Part shown: positions 1 through 5,705 of the stretch, piece by piece
Numbering within the stretch: position 1 is the first letter of the stretch
Layout: each line of letters starts with the position of its first letter
DNA from: Chloroflexota bacterium
GTDB lineage: Bacteria > Chloroflexota > Dormibacteria > CF-121
DNA length: 17,875 bases
Reading direction: 5' to 3'
Assembly (NCBI GenBank): GCA_005882525.1
Contig: VBGO01000089.1
Span: forward strand, 1 to 17,875
Program-made: the position numbers and the translations under genes
The notes under the pieces: model-generated
The model's input: the letters and a program-made list of their open reading frames with translations, nothing else
The model's database searches: none
Told to the model about the DNA's origin: nothing

Positions 1-1
1 C

Positions 2-844
2 CTGAGCCCCGACCTGCTGGTGCAGCTCGGCCCCCCGGTCAACGCCCGCGCCCCGCTCTTCCTTTATGGCGCCCCGGGAAATGGCAAAACGACGATCGCC
101 GAGGCCTGCGCCGAGCTGCTGGGTGAGCCGATCTACATCCCCTACGCCATCGACATCGAGGGCCAGGTGATGCGGGTCTACGATCCGTTGCACCACCAGC
201 GCGTCCAGCGGCAGCTGCCCATGAATTTCGACGCCCGGTGGGTGCTCGTCAAACGGCCCTTCGTCAAGGCTGGTGGCGAGCTGACCACGGCCCAGCTCTC
301 GCCCTCCTTCGATCCGCTGATGCGTTATTACGAGGCGCCCATCCATCTGAAGGCGAACGGTGGCATCTTCCTGCTCGATGACTTCGGTCGGCAGGACTCG
401 TCGCCCCGGGCCCTTTTGAATCGCCTGATCGTCGCGTTGGAGCGGCGCGTCGATTACCTGACGCTGGCGGGCGCGGGCATGGCGGTTGGCGCGCCCTTCG
501 AGGCGATGGTCGTGTTCAGCACCAACCTGGAGCCCGGCTCGCTCGTCGACGAGGCCTTCCTCCGTCGCGTCCGCTACAAGATCCACGTTCCCGATCCGAC
601 GCCGGTCGAGTTCCTGCAGATCTTCCAGCGGGCCTGCAAGGAATTCGAAATCGTGTTCACCGATGCCGGTTACAACTACGTGCTCGACCGGTACTACAAG
701 CCCTTCAAGCGGCCGTTCCGTGGCTGCCAGCCGCGCGACATCCTCAATCAACTCGACGAGGTGGCGTACTTCCTGGGCCGCCCACCGCGACTGGACGCGG
801 ACTTGATCGATCTGGCCTGTCGCTCCTATTTCGTCCAGGCGTAG
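2..844 (+). CDS. AAA+ ATPase, MoxR/dynein-like AAA_5 type (5' end outside window)
   Basis: The reading frame is open at the left edge, so the N-terminus is missing. The first GTG in the window, at 20, is unlikely to be the true start because in-frame codons before it continue the protein. Counting from that GTG, Walker A is GAPGNGKT (residues 17-24), Walker B is IFLLDD (116-121), sensor 1 is FSTNL with Asn169, an Arg-rich patch LRRVR (181-185) is a candidate arginine finger, and GCQPRD (235-240) fits sensor 2. This is a single AAA+ module that probably remodels a protein partner using ATP. No transmembrane segment is visible, so it is probably cytoplasmic. The phosphoribosyltransferase frame begins straight after the TAG stop. 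I cannot name the partner or process. Confidence 0.85.
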   Translation: MSPDLLVQLGPPVNARAPLFLYGAPGNGKTTIAEACAELLGEPIYIPYAIDIEGQVMRVYDPLHHQRVQRQLPMNFDARWVLVKRPFVKAGGELTTAQLSPSFDPLMRYYEAPIHLKANGGIFLLDDFGRQDSSPRALLNRLIVALERRVDYLTLAGAGMAVGAPFEAMVVFSTNLEPGSLVDEAFLRRVRYKIHVPDPTPVEFLQIFQRACKEFEIVFTDAGYNYVLDRYYKPFKRPFRGCQPRDILNQLDEVAYFLGRPPRLDADLIDLACRSYFVQA

Positions 845-850
845 GCTGGG

Positions 851-1447
851 GTCACGCGCACCGAGCCACTCCCAGAACTCTTCAGCCTCGTCGCCAGGAA
901 CCAGGGGCACTTTCGGCTGGAGTCGGGGCATCACGCCGATCAATGGCTCGAACTCGACCAGCTTTATCGGCGGCCGGCGGCGCTGCGGCCGTTCGCCGCG
1001 GAACTCGCGACCAAAGTCTCCGCGCATCGAATCGACTGCGTCTGCGGGCCGCTGATCGGCGGAGCCTTCCTCGCCCAGGTGATCGCCGCCGACCTCGGTG
1101 TGGAGTTCGCGTTTGCCGAACGGATCGTGACCGATCGCGCCGGGCTCTTCCCGGTGGACTACCGAATTGCGCCGGCGCTCCGAGAAGGCATTCGAGGCAA
1201 GCGGGTGGCGATCGTCGACGATGCGATCAGCGCCGGCTCGGCGGTCCGGGCGACCCTGGCCGACGTCGAGTCGTGCGGCGCGATGCCGGTCGCGCTGGGC
1301 GCGTTGATCACCGTCGGCGGGCGAGGCCGGGAGTTTGCCGCGAGTAAGTCGATCCCGCTCGAGAGCCTGGTCGAGCTACCCCTCGCGATCTGGACCGCCG
1401 CCGAGTGCCCGATGTGTGCCGGCGGGGCGCCACTCACGAGCCCTTAG
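851..1447 (+). CDS. orotate phosphoribosyltransferase-like protein, start codon unclear
   Basis: The frame is open from just after the ATPase stop (TAG, 842-844) to TAG at 1445-1447. Homology to type I phosphoribosyltransferases appears to begin near 875 (ELFSLVARNQGHFRLESG, the OPRT N-terminal pattern). It continues through CGPLIGGAFLA and the PRPP loop VAIVDDAISAGSA, and ends with CPMCAGGAPL, a tail I recall from OPRT-like enzymes. The product would be about 198 aa, a normal OPRT length. No ATG, GTG or TTG occurs in frame before GTG 1079, and starting there would remove the first third of the fold. The codon at 851 is GTC, one base from GTG and well placed, so I put the start there as inference. 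A sequence error, a non-standard start or readthrough from the ATPase are alternatives. The reaction would be transfer of PRPP ribose-phosphate to a base, either orotate or another substrate. Its stop overlaps that of the convergent 131-aa gene by 4 nt. Confidence 0.7.
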   Translation, partial: VTRTEPLPELFSLVARNQGHFRLESGHHADQWLELDQLYRRPAALRPFAAELATKVSAHRIDCVCGPLIGGAFLAQVIAADLGVEFAFAERIVTDRAGLFPVDYRIAPALREGIRGKRVAIVDDAISAGSAVRATLADVESCGAMPVALGALITVGGRGREFAASKSIPLESLVELPLAIWTAAECPMCAGGAPLTSP

Positions 1448-1839
1448 CTGCGGTTCTGGTTGTAGAACTCGAGCTGCCAGCGCCACTCCTTTCGGTCGTC
1501 GGCGTTCCACCAGCCCTTGAGGATCCCCGCCTCCCCACCCGGGAGGATCACCACCAGGCCGATATCCCGGTCGGTCGGCCACCCGTCCTCGAGCGTGATG
1601 GTGGCACCGCGGCGCAGCAGGTAACTCATCGGCCCCGGCTGGTGGCGCTCCAGCCGGTCGCCGGTCGCCAGCAGCTTGCCGGCCGCGTCGCGGACCGCCA
1701 CCTGCAACTTTTGCGGGGCCGCGTGGACGAGCAGGCGCTCGGCCGCGTCCCTGGCGTTGATCCGAGACCGGGCGAAGGGCAGCCCGGTTGCCCCGGGCCC
1801 GGGGTACCAGAGGTCCCAGGTCTCGAGGTTTTCGGCCAT
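1444..1839 (-). CDS. conserved-looking small protein of unknown function (131 aa)
   Basis: This small soluble protein starts with MAENLETWDLWYPGPGATG and ends with a Trp-rich segment (EDGWPTDRDIG, then VILPGGEAGIL, GWWNADD, EWRWQLEFYN). I recall similar proteins from high-GC bacteria but cannot give a reliable family name or function. The open frame extends further upstream to 2028, but that part is low-complexity Ser/Arg and covers intergenic hairpins, so ATG 1839 is preferred. There is no signal peptide or membrane helix. Upstream on the same strand are a G-quadruplex motif ending 11 nt before the start codon and, further up, the 101-aa gene, so the two may share a transcript. The stop codon overlaps the phosphoribosyltransferase stop on the other strand. 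Confidence 0.72.
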   Translation of the reverse strand: MAENLETWDLWYPGPGATGLPFARSRINARDAAERLLVHAAPQKLQVAVRDAAGKLLATGDRLERHQPGPMSYLLRRGATITLEDGWPTDRDIGLVVILPGGEAGILKGWWNADDRKEWRWQLEFYNQNRS

Positions 1840-1845
1840 GGATGT

Positions 1846-1886
1846 ATTTACCCCCTCCCCCACCCTCCCCGCAAGGGGGAATAAAT
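1846..1886. repeat. REP-like nested hairpin 1 (CCCC-GCAA-GGGG core)
   Basis: The core is CCCC (1867-1870), loop GCAA, GGGG (1875-1878), flanked by ATTTA (1846-1850) and its complement TAAAT (1882-1886). Similar C-rich/G-rich elements with short GC loops occur at 7215-7246 and 12121-12150. The composition resembles short extragenic palindromes dispersed in many high-GC genomes. Copy number elsewhere cannot be seen from this window. Confidence 0.4.
1851..1870 (-). promoter_or_regulatory. G-quadruplex motif at the ribosome-binding region of the 131-aa gene
   Basis: On the minus strand this reads G4-A-G3-T-G5-A-G5: four G-tracts separated by single-nucleotide loops, the pattern known to form very stable quadruplexes. 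It ends 11 nt before the start codon, where the Shine-Dalgarno should be. The G-rich tracts could act as the ribosome-binding site or be hidden when folded. A competing hairpin (CCCC 1867-1870 with GGGG 1875-1878) uses one tract. A regulatory role is inferred. Confidence 0.5.
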
Positions 1887-1895
1887 GCCCCAGAC

Positions 1896-1931
1896 GCAAT
1901 GACACCCGGGATGACTCCCGGGCGTCACTGC
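1896..1931 (-). terminator. 15-bp RNA stem between the 101-aa and 131-aa genes
   Basis: The left arm 1896-1910 and right arm 1917-1931 pair over 15 positions around a 6-nt loop (1911-1916). Read as plus-strand RNA there are two A-C mismatches; read as minus-strand RNA both become G-U pairs and the stem is complete. This points to function in the minus-strand transcript. It lies 30 nt after the 101-aa stop. No U-run follows directly, so it may be a weak terminator or a 3'-end protecting or processing stem. Confidence 0.5.
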
Positions 1932-1960
1932 AGGAGGCGAGGCGTTCGAGGTTTACAAGG

Positions 1961-2266
1961 TCAGGCGCGGACCTGCTTGATGAGGCGGTCCTGCGCCTCG
2001 AAGATGATGTCCTGGATGTCGAGGGCACTGGGGCCCGATTGGTCCATGCGGTAAGCGAGCTGGAGGTCGACGGCCTCGACGATCTGGCGTAAGCGGGCTT
2101 GCATTTCGATCGGGACTTCCATCATGTCGCTCTCGAGCAAGCGTTCCACCTGTTCCAGCGCCTGGTAGAGCGAGTACCGAAGCGTCCGGCGCGCCGACTC
2201 TTCTCGTCGCAGCTGGTTAAACCACTGGTCCTGCTGGTTGATCATCCTGAGCGTGTTCCTGAGCAT
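1961..2266 (-). CDS. small helical protein of unknown function (101 aa)
   Basis: The protein is predicted to be almost wholly helical and charged (INQQDQWFNQLRREESARRT, then QALEQVERLLESDMMEVP, ending IIFEAQDRLIKQVRA), with possible short coiled-coil stretches. It has no membrane segment, signal peptide or metal motif, and I do not recognise the family. The ATG at 2264-2266 has a Shine-Dalgarno-like AAGGGGAG a few bases upstream, which supports this start. The gene has the best promoter in the window (2426-2454) and a ~150-nt hairpin-rich leader, an unusual investment for such a small gene. A long stem (1896-1931) follows the stop. A scaffold or regulatory role is possible but not shown. Confidence 0.75.
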   Translation of the reverse strand: MLRNTLRMINQQDQWFNQLRREESARRTLRYSLYQALEQVERLLESDMMEVPIEMQARLRQIVEAVDLQLAYRMDQSGPSALDIQDIIFEAQDRLIKQVRA

Positions 2267-2419
2267 TGGTCTCCCCTTAGCTCACATCGAGCGCCGGCAC
2301 ACTGCGTGCCGTCCGGCGTCTGCCGCCGCCGGTAGTTCCCCGTTCACGCGTGAGCCTTGGCTCGCTACCTCCCCCTAAATATGGGGCTTGACGATCCGAT
2401 CCAGCACAATATATAGGTT
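2267..2419 (-). ncRNA. structured 5' leader of the 101-aa gene (candidate cis-regulatory RNA)
   Basis: Pairs visible in the predicted untranslated leader, in plus coordinates: GGGG/CCCC 2383-2386 with 2372-2375; CTACC/GGTAG 2365-2369 with 2331-2335; GCTC/GAGC 2360-2363 with 2352-2355; CGCCGG/CCGGCG 2327-2332 with 2313-2318; GTGCCG/CGGCAC 2306-2311 with 2295-2300; GAGC/GCTC 2289-2292 with 2280-2283. Two stems share 2331-2332 and so compete. A perfect 10-bp palindrome TCACGCGTGA (2344-2353) also overlaps the 2352-2355 arm. I could not match it to riboswitch consensus patterns I know. The leader extent assumes a start site near 2419. Confidence 0.5.
2388..2415 (+). promoter_or_regulatory. possible opposing promoter
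   Basis: TTGACG (2388-2393), a 16-bp spacer and TATATA (2410-2415) form a fair sigma-70 match on the plus strand, pointing into 2422-2672 where no plus-strand gene lies. It would face the minus promoter and could make a short antisense or small RNA, but it may be a chance match in an AT-rich patch. Confidence 0.25.
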
Positions 2420-2425
2420 TGCCGC

Positions 2426-2454
2426 ATTCTAACCCCGGTTTCCGGCGGTGTCAA
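2426..2454 (-). promoter_or_regulatory. sigma-70-type promoter for the 101-aa gene
   Basis: On the minus strand a perfect -35 TTGACA (2454-2449) is followed by a 17-bp spacer and a -10 TAGAAT (2431-2426, five of six consensus bases). The predicted transcription start is near 2419. This is the strongest promoter match seen in the window. Confidence 0.75.
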
Positions 2455-2536
2455 GAACGGGACCCGCGCAAACGATTGCCAGTACCAATGATCCTTCCCG
2501 GAAATCCATCACGTTGGCGACCCTTTCCCTAACCAA

Positions 2537-2557
2537 CCCCGGCTCCATCGAGCGGGG
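2537..2557. other. intergenic hairpin
   Basis: CCCC (2537-2540), a bulged G, GCTC (2542-2545), loop CATC, GAGC (2550-2553) and GGGG (2554-2557) form an 8-bp stem. On the minus strand it is followed by a mildly T-rich stretch, so it could be a second-line terminator behind the mazG-type gene. Apart from this and the listed sites I see no gene in 2455-2672. Confidence 0.35.
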
Positions 2558-2615
2558 GAGTTAAAAATACGACCCTATGTGGGAGCCGTCCAGACGGAAC
2601 ATTTGTTGCGGGCGT

Positions 2616-2660
2616 TTTTCCACCAGCTGCTAACAGGCGGTGCATAAGTCCTGTGGAAAA
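2616..2660. other. cluster of three DnaA-box-like 9-mers
   Basis: TTTTCCACC lies at 2616-2624 on the plus strand; on the minus strand lie TTATGCACC (2647-2639) and TTTTCCACA (2660-2652). The last fits the relaxed DnaA-box pattern TTWTNCACA; the others differ at the final base. No dnaA, dnaN or other origin gene is in the window, so an origin is not claimed. Confidence 0.25.
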
Positions 2661-2675
2661 AAGGTGCAGCACCTA
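2657..2675 (-). terminator. intrinsic terminator after the mazG-type gene
   Basis: On the minus strand AGGTG-CTG-CACCT forms a 5-bp hairpin directly followed by a run of six T (complement of A 2657-2662). It begins within the TAG stop codon of the pyrophosphohydrolase gene. The stem is short, but stem plus U-run placed right at the operon end is the normal arrangement. Confidence 0.55.
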
Positions 2676-2993
2676 GGGCTGGGTGCGCCGTTCGTACTTC
2701 TGTAGCGTCGCGGCCAGCGCCGATGCCAGGTCGATGCCTAGGTAATTAGCGAGCAAGACAACGATGAACAACACATCACCGAGCTCATCAGGAATCGAGC
2801 CCGACGCATCCTTCGACGCCCGAGGTTTGTCGCCGAATCGGAAGTTGAGCTCGCGGCCGAGTTCGCCGACCTCCTCGGCCAGGCGGGTGTACTGCGAGAG
2901 CGGCGACCAGTAGCCGCCGCGCTGCTTGATCCATGCGTCGATAAAAGCCTGGATGGTGGGCAGGTCGGCGTGGACGTCGAGGTCTTCGGCCAC
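2673..2993 (-). CDS. MazG-type nucleotide pyrophosphohydrolase
   Basis: This 106-aa all-alpha NTP-PPase is likely to hydrolyse (d)NTPs to the monophosphate and pyrophosphate, cleaning damaged or non-canonical nucleotides from the pool. The magnesium-binding pattern is visible: EEVGE (residues 40-44, the ExxE helix) and DELGD (69-73, the ExxD helix), followed by a hydrophobic helix LFIVVLLANYLGI. Length matches short single-domain YpjD/MazG-like enzymes rather than the double-domain E. coli MazG. The GTG start lies only 3 nt after the ligD stop, so it is probably translated from the ligD transcript; nucleotide-pool cleaning fits with repair. The exact substrate cannot be told. Confidence 0.85.
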   Translation of the reverse strand: MAEDLDVHADLPTIQAFIDAWIKQRGGYWSPLSQYTRLAEEVGELGRELNFRFGDKPRASKDASGSIPDELGDVLFIVVLLANYLGIDLASALAATLQKYERRTQP

Positions 2994-2996
2994 CGG

Positions 2997-4154
2997 TCAG
3001 AGGGCCGGCAGGCGTTGCCGAAGCGTCAGCGCGTCGTGGAACAGATCTCCGACCTCGAGCAGGCGGTCGCCGAGCGTCTTGATTGTCCACCTGTCCGGGC
3101 GGAGGCGAGCGTCGTCGAGCTCCTTCCAGGCGATCGGGGCCGATACCGGCGCCCGGATGGCCGGGCGGACCGAGTAGGGTCCCGCCAGCGTCTTGTTGAT
3201 CACATTCTGCGTGTAGTCGATCCGGATCTTCCCCGTGCGGCGCTTGACCTCCCAGACCTCGGTCACCTTGTCGGGCATCAGCTCCGCGATCATGTGCGCC
3301 AGCTTTTCGACGAAGCCACGGCTCTCGTCGAGGGTATAGCGGCGCTCGATCGGAATATAGATGTGGAGCCCACTCTGGCCGGTGGTTTTGAGCACCGCCT
3401 CGAGCTGGAGGTGATCGAGGGCGCTCTTGAGGACTTTCGCCACGGCGACGACATCTTTGAAGGTCGCCCCTTCGGCAGGGTCCAGGTCGACCACGGACCA
3501 ATCGGGGTACTCGGGCTTGTCCTGCCGCGAGTACCAGGGATGCATGTCGATCACCGCGTGGTTCGCTAGCCAGGCCAGCGTTGCGACTTCCTCGATGAGG
3601 ATCCAGTCTTTGAGACTTTTCTGGTCCTGGTAGCGGAAGGTGGGGATCCAGGCGGGAGCATAGTCCGGCTTGTCCTTCACCCAGTAACTCTTGCCGTGGA
3701 TGCCGTCGGGGTGCGGGTTCATCGAGAGCGGCCGCTTGCTGTAGTAGGGAATCATCACCGGCGCGACCTGGACGTAGTAGCGAATCAAGTCACGCTTCGA
3801 GTAGCGGTCTTCGGGAAACAGCAGCTTGTCGAGGTTGGTGAGGTGGACGACGCGTCCGCCAATTTCCCAATCCCCCTCCTGCTTGATCGCCTCCAGTGCA
3901 TTGAGCTCCGAGGCGGTCGCGCCTCGGATCTTGGTGCCAAACTGCTTCGCGATCTTGGCGGCCGCCCGGCTGAGGGGTGTGTCCGGTAGGTCGGCCGGCG
4001 CGGGCCCGCGGCTGCTCGGCCGCGTCGTGATGGTCGTCGAGGACCGTTTGGCCGGCGCCCTCGCGGTCTTCAAGGCGACCGTCGGCGGGGCTTTCCTGGC
4101 CGTCGATGGGATCCGTACGCCTGGCATCCTTCGGTTGCTCGCGGCGGACCTCAC
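2997..4154 (-). CDS. ligD: LigD polymerase (PrimPol) part, frameshifted from the ligase part
   Basis: This frame encodes the archaeo-eukaryotic-primase-type polymerase domain of LigD, which fills in and adds nucleotides at double-strand break ends during non-homologous end joining. From GTG 4154 it is 385 aa. Residues 1-60 are a Pro/Ala/Lys/Ser-rich linker. The domain starts near residue 61 and shows catalytic DLD (223-225), the SGLHIYIP motif with His264, and RIDYTQN with the third Asp at 313. GTG 4154 has no good ribosome-binding site and lies inside the ligase frame, so this is probably not an independent gene but the C-terminal third of one ligD gene, displaced by a one-base frame change between about 3975 and 4140. 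If real, repair polymerisation would be lost or need frameshifting. No ku gene is in the window. Confidence 0.85.
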   Translation of the reverse strand: MRSAASNRRMPGVRIPSTARKAPPTVALKTARAPAKRSSTTITTRPSSRGPAPADLPDTPLSRAAAKIAKQFGTKIRGATASELNALEAIKQEGDWEIGGRVVHLTNLDKLLFPEDRYSKRDLIRYYVQVAPVMIPYYSKRPLSMNPHPDGIHGKSYWVKDKPDYAPAWIPTFRYQDQKSLKDWILIEEVATLAWLANHAVIDMHPWYSRQDKPEYPDWSVVDLDPAEGATFKDVVAVAKVLKSALDHLQLEAVLKTTGQSGLHIYIPIERRYTLDESRGFVEKLAHMIAELMPDKVTEVWEVKRRTGKIRIDYTQNVINKTLAGPYSVRPAIRAPVSAPIAWKELDDARLRPDRWTIKTLGDRLLEVGDLFHDALTLRQRLPAL

Positions 4155-5679
4155 GTGGATCGACGTCGTTCCGGAGTCCGAGGAAGACCGGCTGCCGCAT
4201 CACCCCGTCGCGCGTCCACTCGGCGAACTTCACCTCCGCGACCAACTTCGGTTTCACCCAGGTGGGTTTCTCATTGGCACGAGGGGGTGGGCCGCTGAAG
4301 GGCGACGCCTTGATGATCAGCGGCTTCATCAGCTTGTAGACCTCGGCGAGGGACCTTTCGTCGAAGCCGCCGCCGACATGTCCGGTATAGGCGAGCTTGC
4401 CGTCCTCGTAGACGCCGACCAGGAGCGAGCCGAAATATTTCCGGCTGGCGCGGGGGGCGGTAAAGCCACCAATGACGACCTCTTGCTGCAGAACGGCCTT
4501 GATCTTGAGCCAGGCGCTGCTACGCACCCCCGGCAGATAGGGGCTGTCGCGAAGCTTTGCGACGATCCCTTCGAGCCGTTTCTGCTGTGCCGCCTTGAAA
4601 AAATCCGTGCCCTGGCCGAGGACATGGTCCGAGTACTTGAGCAGCCCGGCGTCGCGCACGACGTCACGGAGCAGTCGCTTGCGGTCTTCGAGCGGCACCT
4701 TGAACAAGCGCTGGCCGTCGAAATAGACGATGTCGAAGACGACGTATTGCATCGGGTGCGCTTCTTTCCCGCGGTTCTGCAGTAGCTGGAACGATGGCCG
4801 GCCCTCTTCGTCGAAGGCCACGATCTCACCATCGAGGATCGCCTGGCGGGCGCTGACCAGGTGGCTGATCGCCTGCAATTGCGGGTATTCGTCGTCGACG
4901 GTTCGGCCGGCGCGGGTTTGGAGCCGGACCTTGCCGTCGTCGATGAAGCTGACCAGGCGGATCCCGTCCCACTTGACCTCGAACAACCAGCGGTCGTCAT
5001 CAAAGGGCTTGTCGATCAGCTGCGCCTTCATGGGCTCGAGGGTCCTGGGCATCGGGCCCTTTTCCGCGTTGGCCAGGTTGATCAGGCCGCCTTCGCCTTC
5101 CTCGCGCCGGCTGGACCAGACCGCATCCTTCCCCTGCTCGATCTCTTCTTTGGTCCGCCCGGTTTTGACAGAGGTGGTGAAGGTCTCGATGTTGAATTGC
5201 GGATCGGCGCACTCGTCCTTTTTCTTGATGAGGAGCCAATCTTTCTCCGAGCGGGTCCGGACCAGGGCATATCGCCCGCAGAGGCGGACACCCTTGAGGC
5301 GGAATTTCACCTCGCCTCGCCGCAGCGATTCAGCCGGGGTGGACTCTTCCAGCTCGAAGGTCCCCCAGTCCCAGATCATCACCGTGCCGCCGCCGTACTC
5401 GCCCTTGGGAATGGTGCCTTCGAAGTCGTAGTAGCTGACCGGGTGGTCCTCGACATGGGCGGCCAGGCGCTTCTCCGCCGGGTTGAGGGTGGGACCCTTG
5501 GGAATGGCCCAGCTGACCAGCACCCCGTCCATCTCCAGCCGGAAGTCGTAGTGGAGTCTCGTCGCCCAGTGTTTTTGGACGACGAAGCGATTCTGTCCGC
5601 TCGGTTCCGGCGTGCCCTTGGGCTCTGGGGTCTTGCTGAAGTCGCGTTTTCGTTGGTACTCGCTGAGCGAACGCGGCAT
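3790..5679 (-). CDS. ligD: LigD 3'-phosphoesterase and ATP-dependent DNA ligase part
   Basis: The N-terminal two thirds of a PE-LIG-POL ligase D, the order seen in Pseudomonas rather than Mycobacterium. Residues 30-155 are the 3'-phosphoesterase domain (HYDFRLEMDG from His43, EDHP with His79, GTIPKGEYGGG). Residues 215-400 are the adenylation domain with nucleophile Lys236 in EVKWDG, DGEIV (283-287), EGIVAK (370-375) and WLKIK (390-394); the OB domain follows to about residue 514. After REVRRE (509-514) the frame runs on for 115 residues of unrelated sequence to 3790, reading out of frame through the linker and polymerase start. The enzyme seals double-strand breaks with Ku. The start ATG 5679 is only 26 bp from the divergent M20 gene; there is no clear Shine-Dalgarno. 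Confidence 0.9.
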   Translation of the reverse strand: MPRSLSEYQRKRDFSKTPEPKGTPEPSGQNRFVVQKHWATRLHYDFRLEMDGVLVSWAIPKGPTLNPAEKRLAAHVEDHPVSYYDFEGTIPKGEYGGGTVMIWDWGTFELEESTPAESLRRGEVKFRLKGVRLCGRYALVRTRSEKDWLLIKKKDECADPQFNIETFTTSVKTGRTKEEIEQGKDAVWSSRREEGEGGLINLANAEKGPMPRTLEPMKAQLIDKPFDDDRWLFEVKWDGIRLVSFIDDGKVRLQTRAGRTVDDEYPQLQAISHLVSARQAILDGEIVAFDEEGRPSFQLLQNRGKEAHPMQYVVFDIVYFDGQRLFKVPLEDRKRLLRDVVRDAGLLKYSDHVLGQGTDFFKAAQQKRLEGIVAKLRDSPYLPGVRSSAWLKIKAVLQQEVVIGGFTAPRASRKYFGSLLVGVYEDGKLAYTGHVGGGFDERSLAEVYKLMKPLIIKASPFSGPPPRANEKPTWVKPKLVAEVKFAEWTRDGVMRQPVFLGLRNDVDPREVRREQPKDARRTDPIDGQESPADGRLEDREGAGQTVLDDHHDAAEQPRARAGRPTGHTPQPGGRQDREAVWHQDPRRDRLGAQCTGGDQAGGGLGNWRTRRPPHQPRQAAVSRRPLLEA

Positions 5680-5705
5680 CGAAACCAGTTTGCCAGAATG
5701 GTCCG

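Noticed and set aside
1840..2028. Upstream extension of the 131-aa protein to a start at 2028
   Set aside because: The extension is Ser/Arg low-complexity, spans two hairpins and overlaps the end of the 101-aa gene. ATG 1839 begins the coherent protein.
2455..2672. Replication origin
   Set aside because: There are only three imperfect DnaA-like boxes and no dnaA, dnaN, rpmH or parAB genes; this is not enough for an origin.
2267..2672. tRNA, CRISPR or known riboswitch in the longest gene-free stretch
   Set aside because: No cloverleaf with a T-loop GTTCRA, no spaced repeats, and no match to the consensus cores of TPP, cobalamin, SAM, c-di-GMP, c-di-AMP or ZTP riboswitches that I could recognise.
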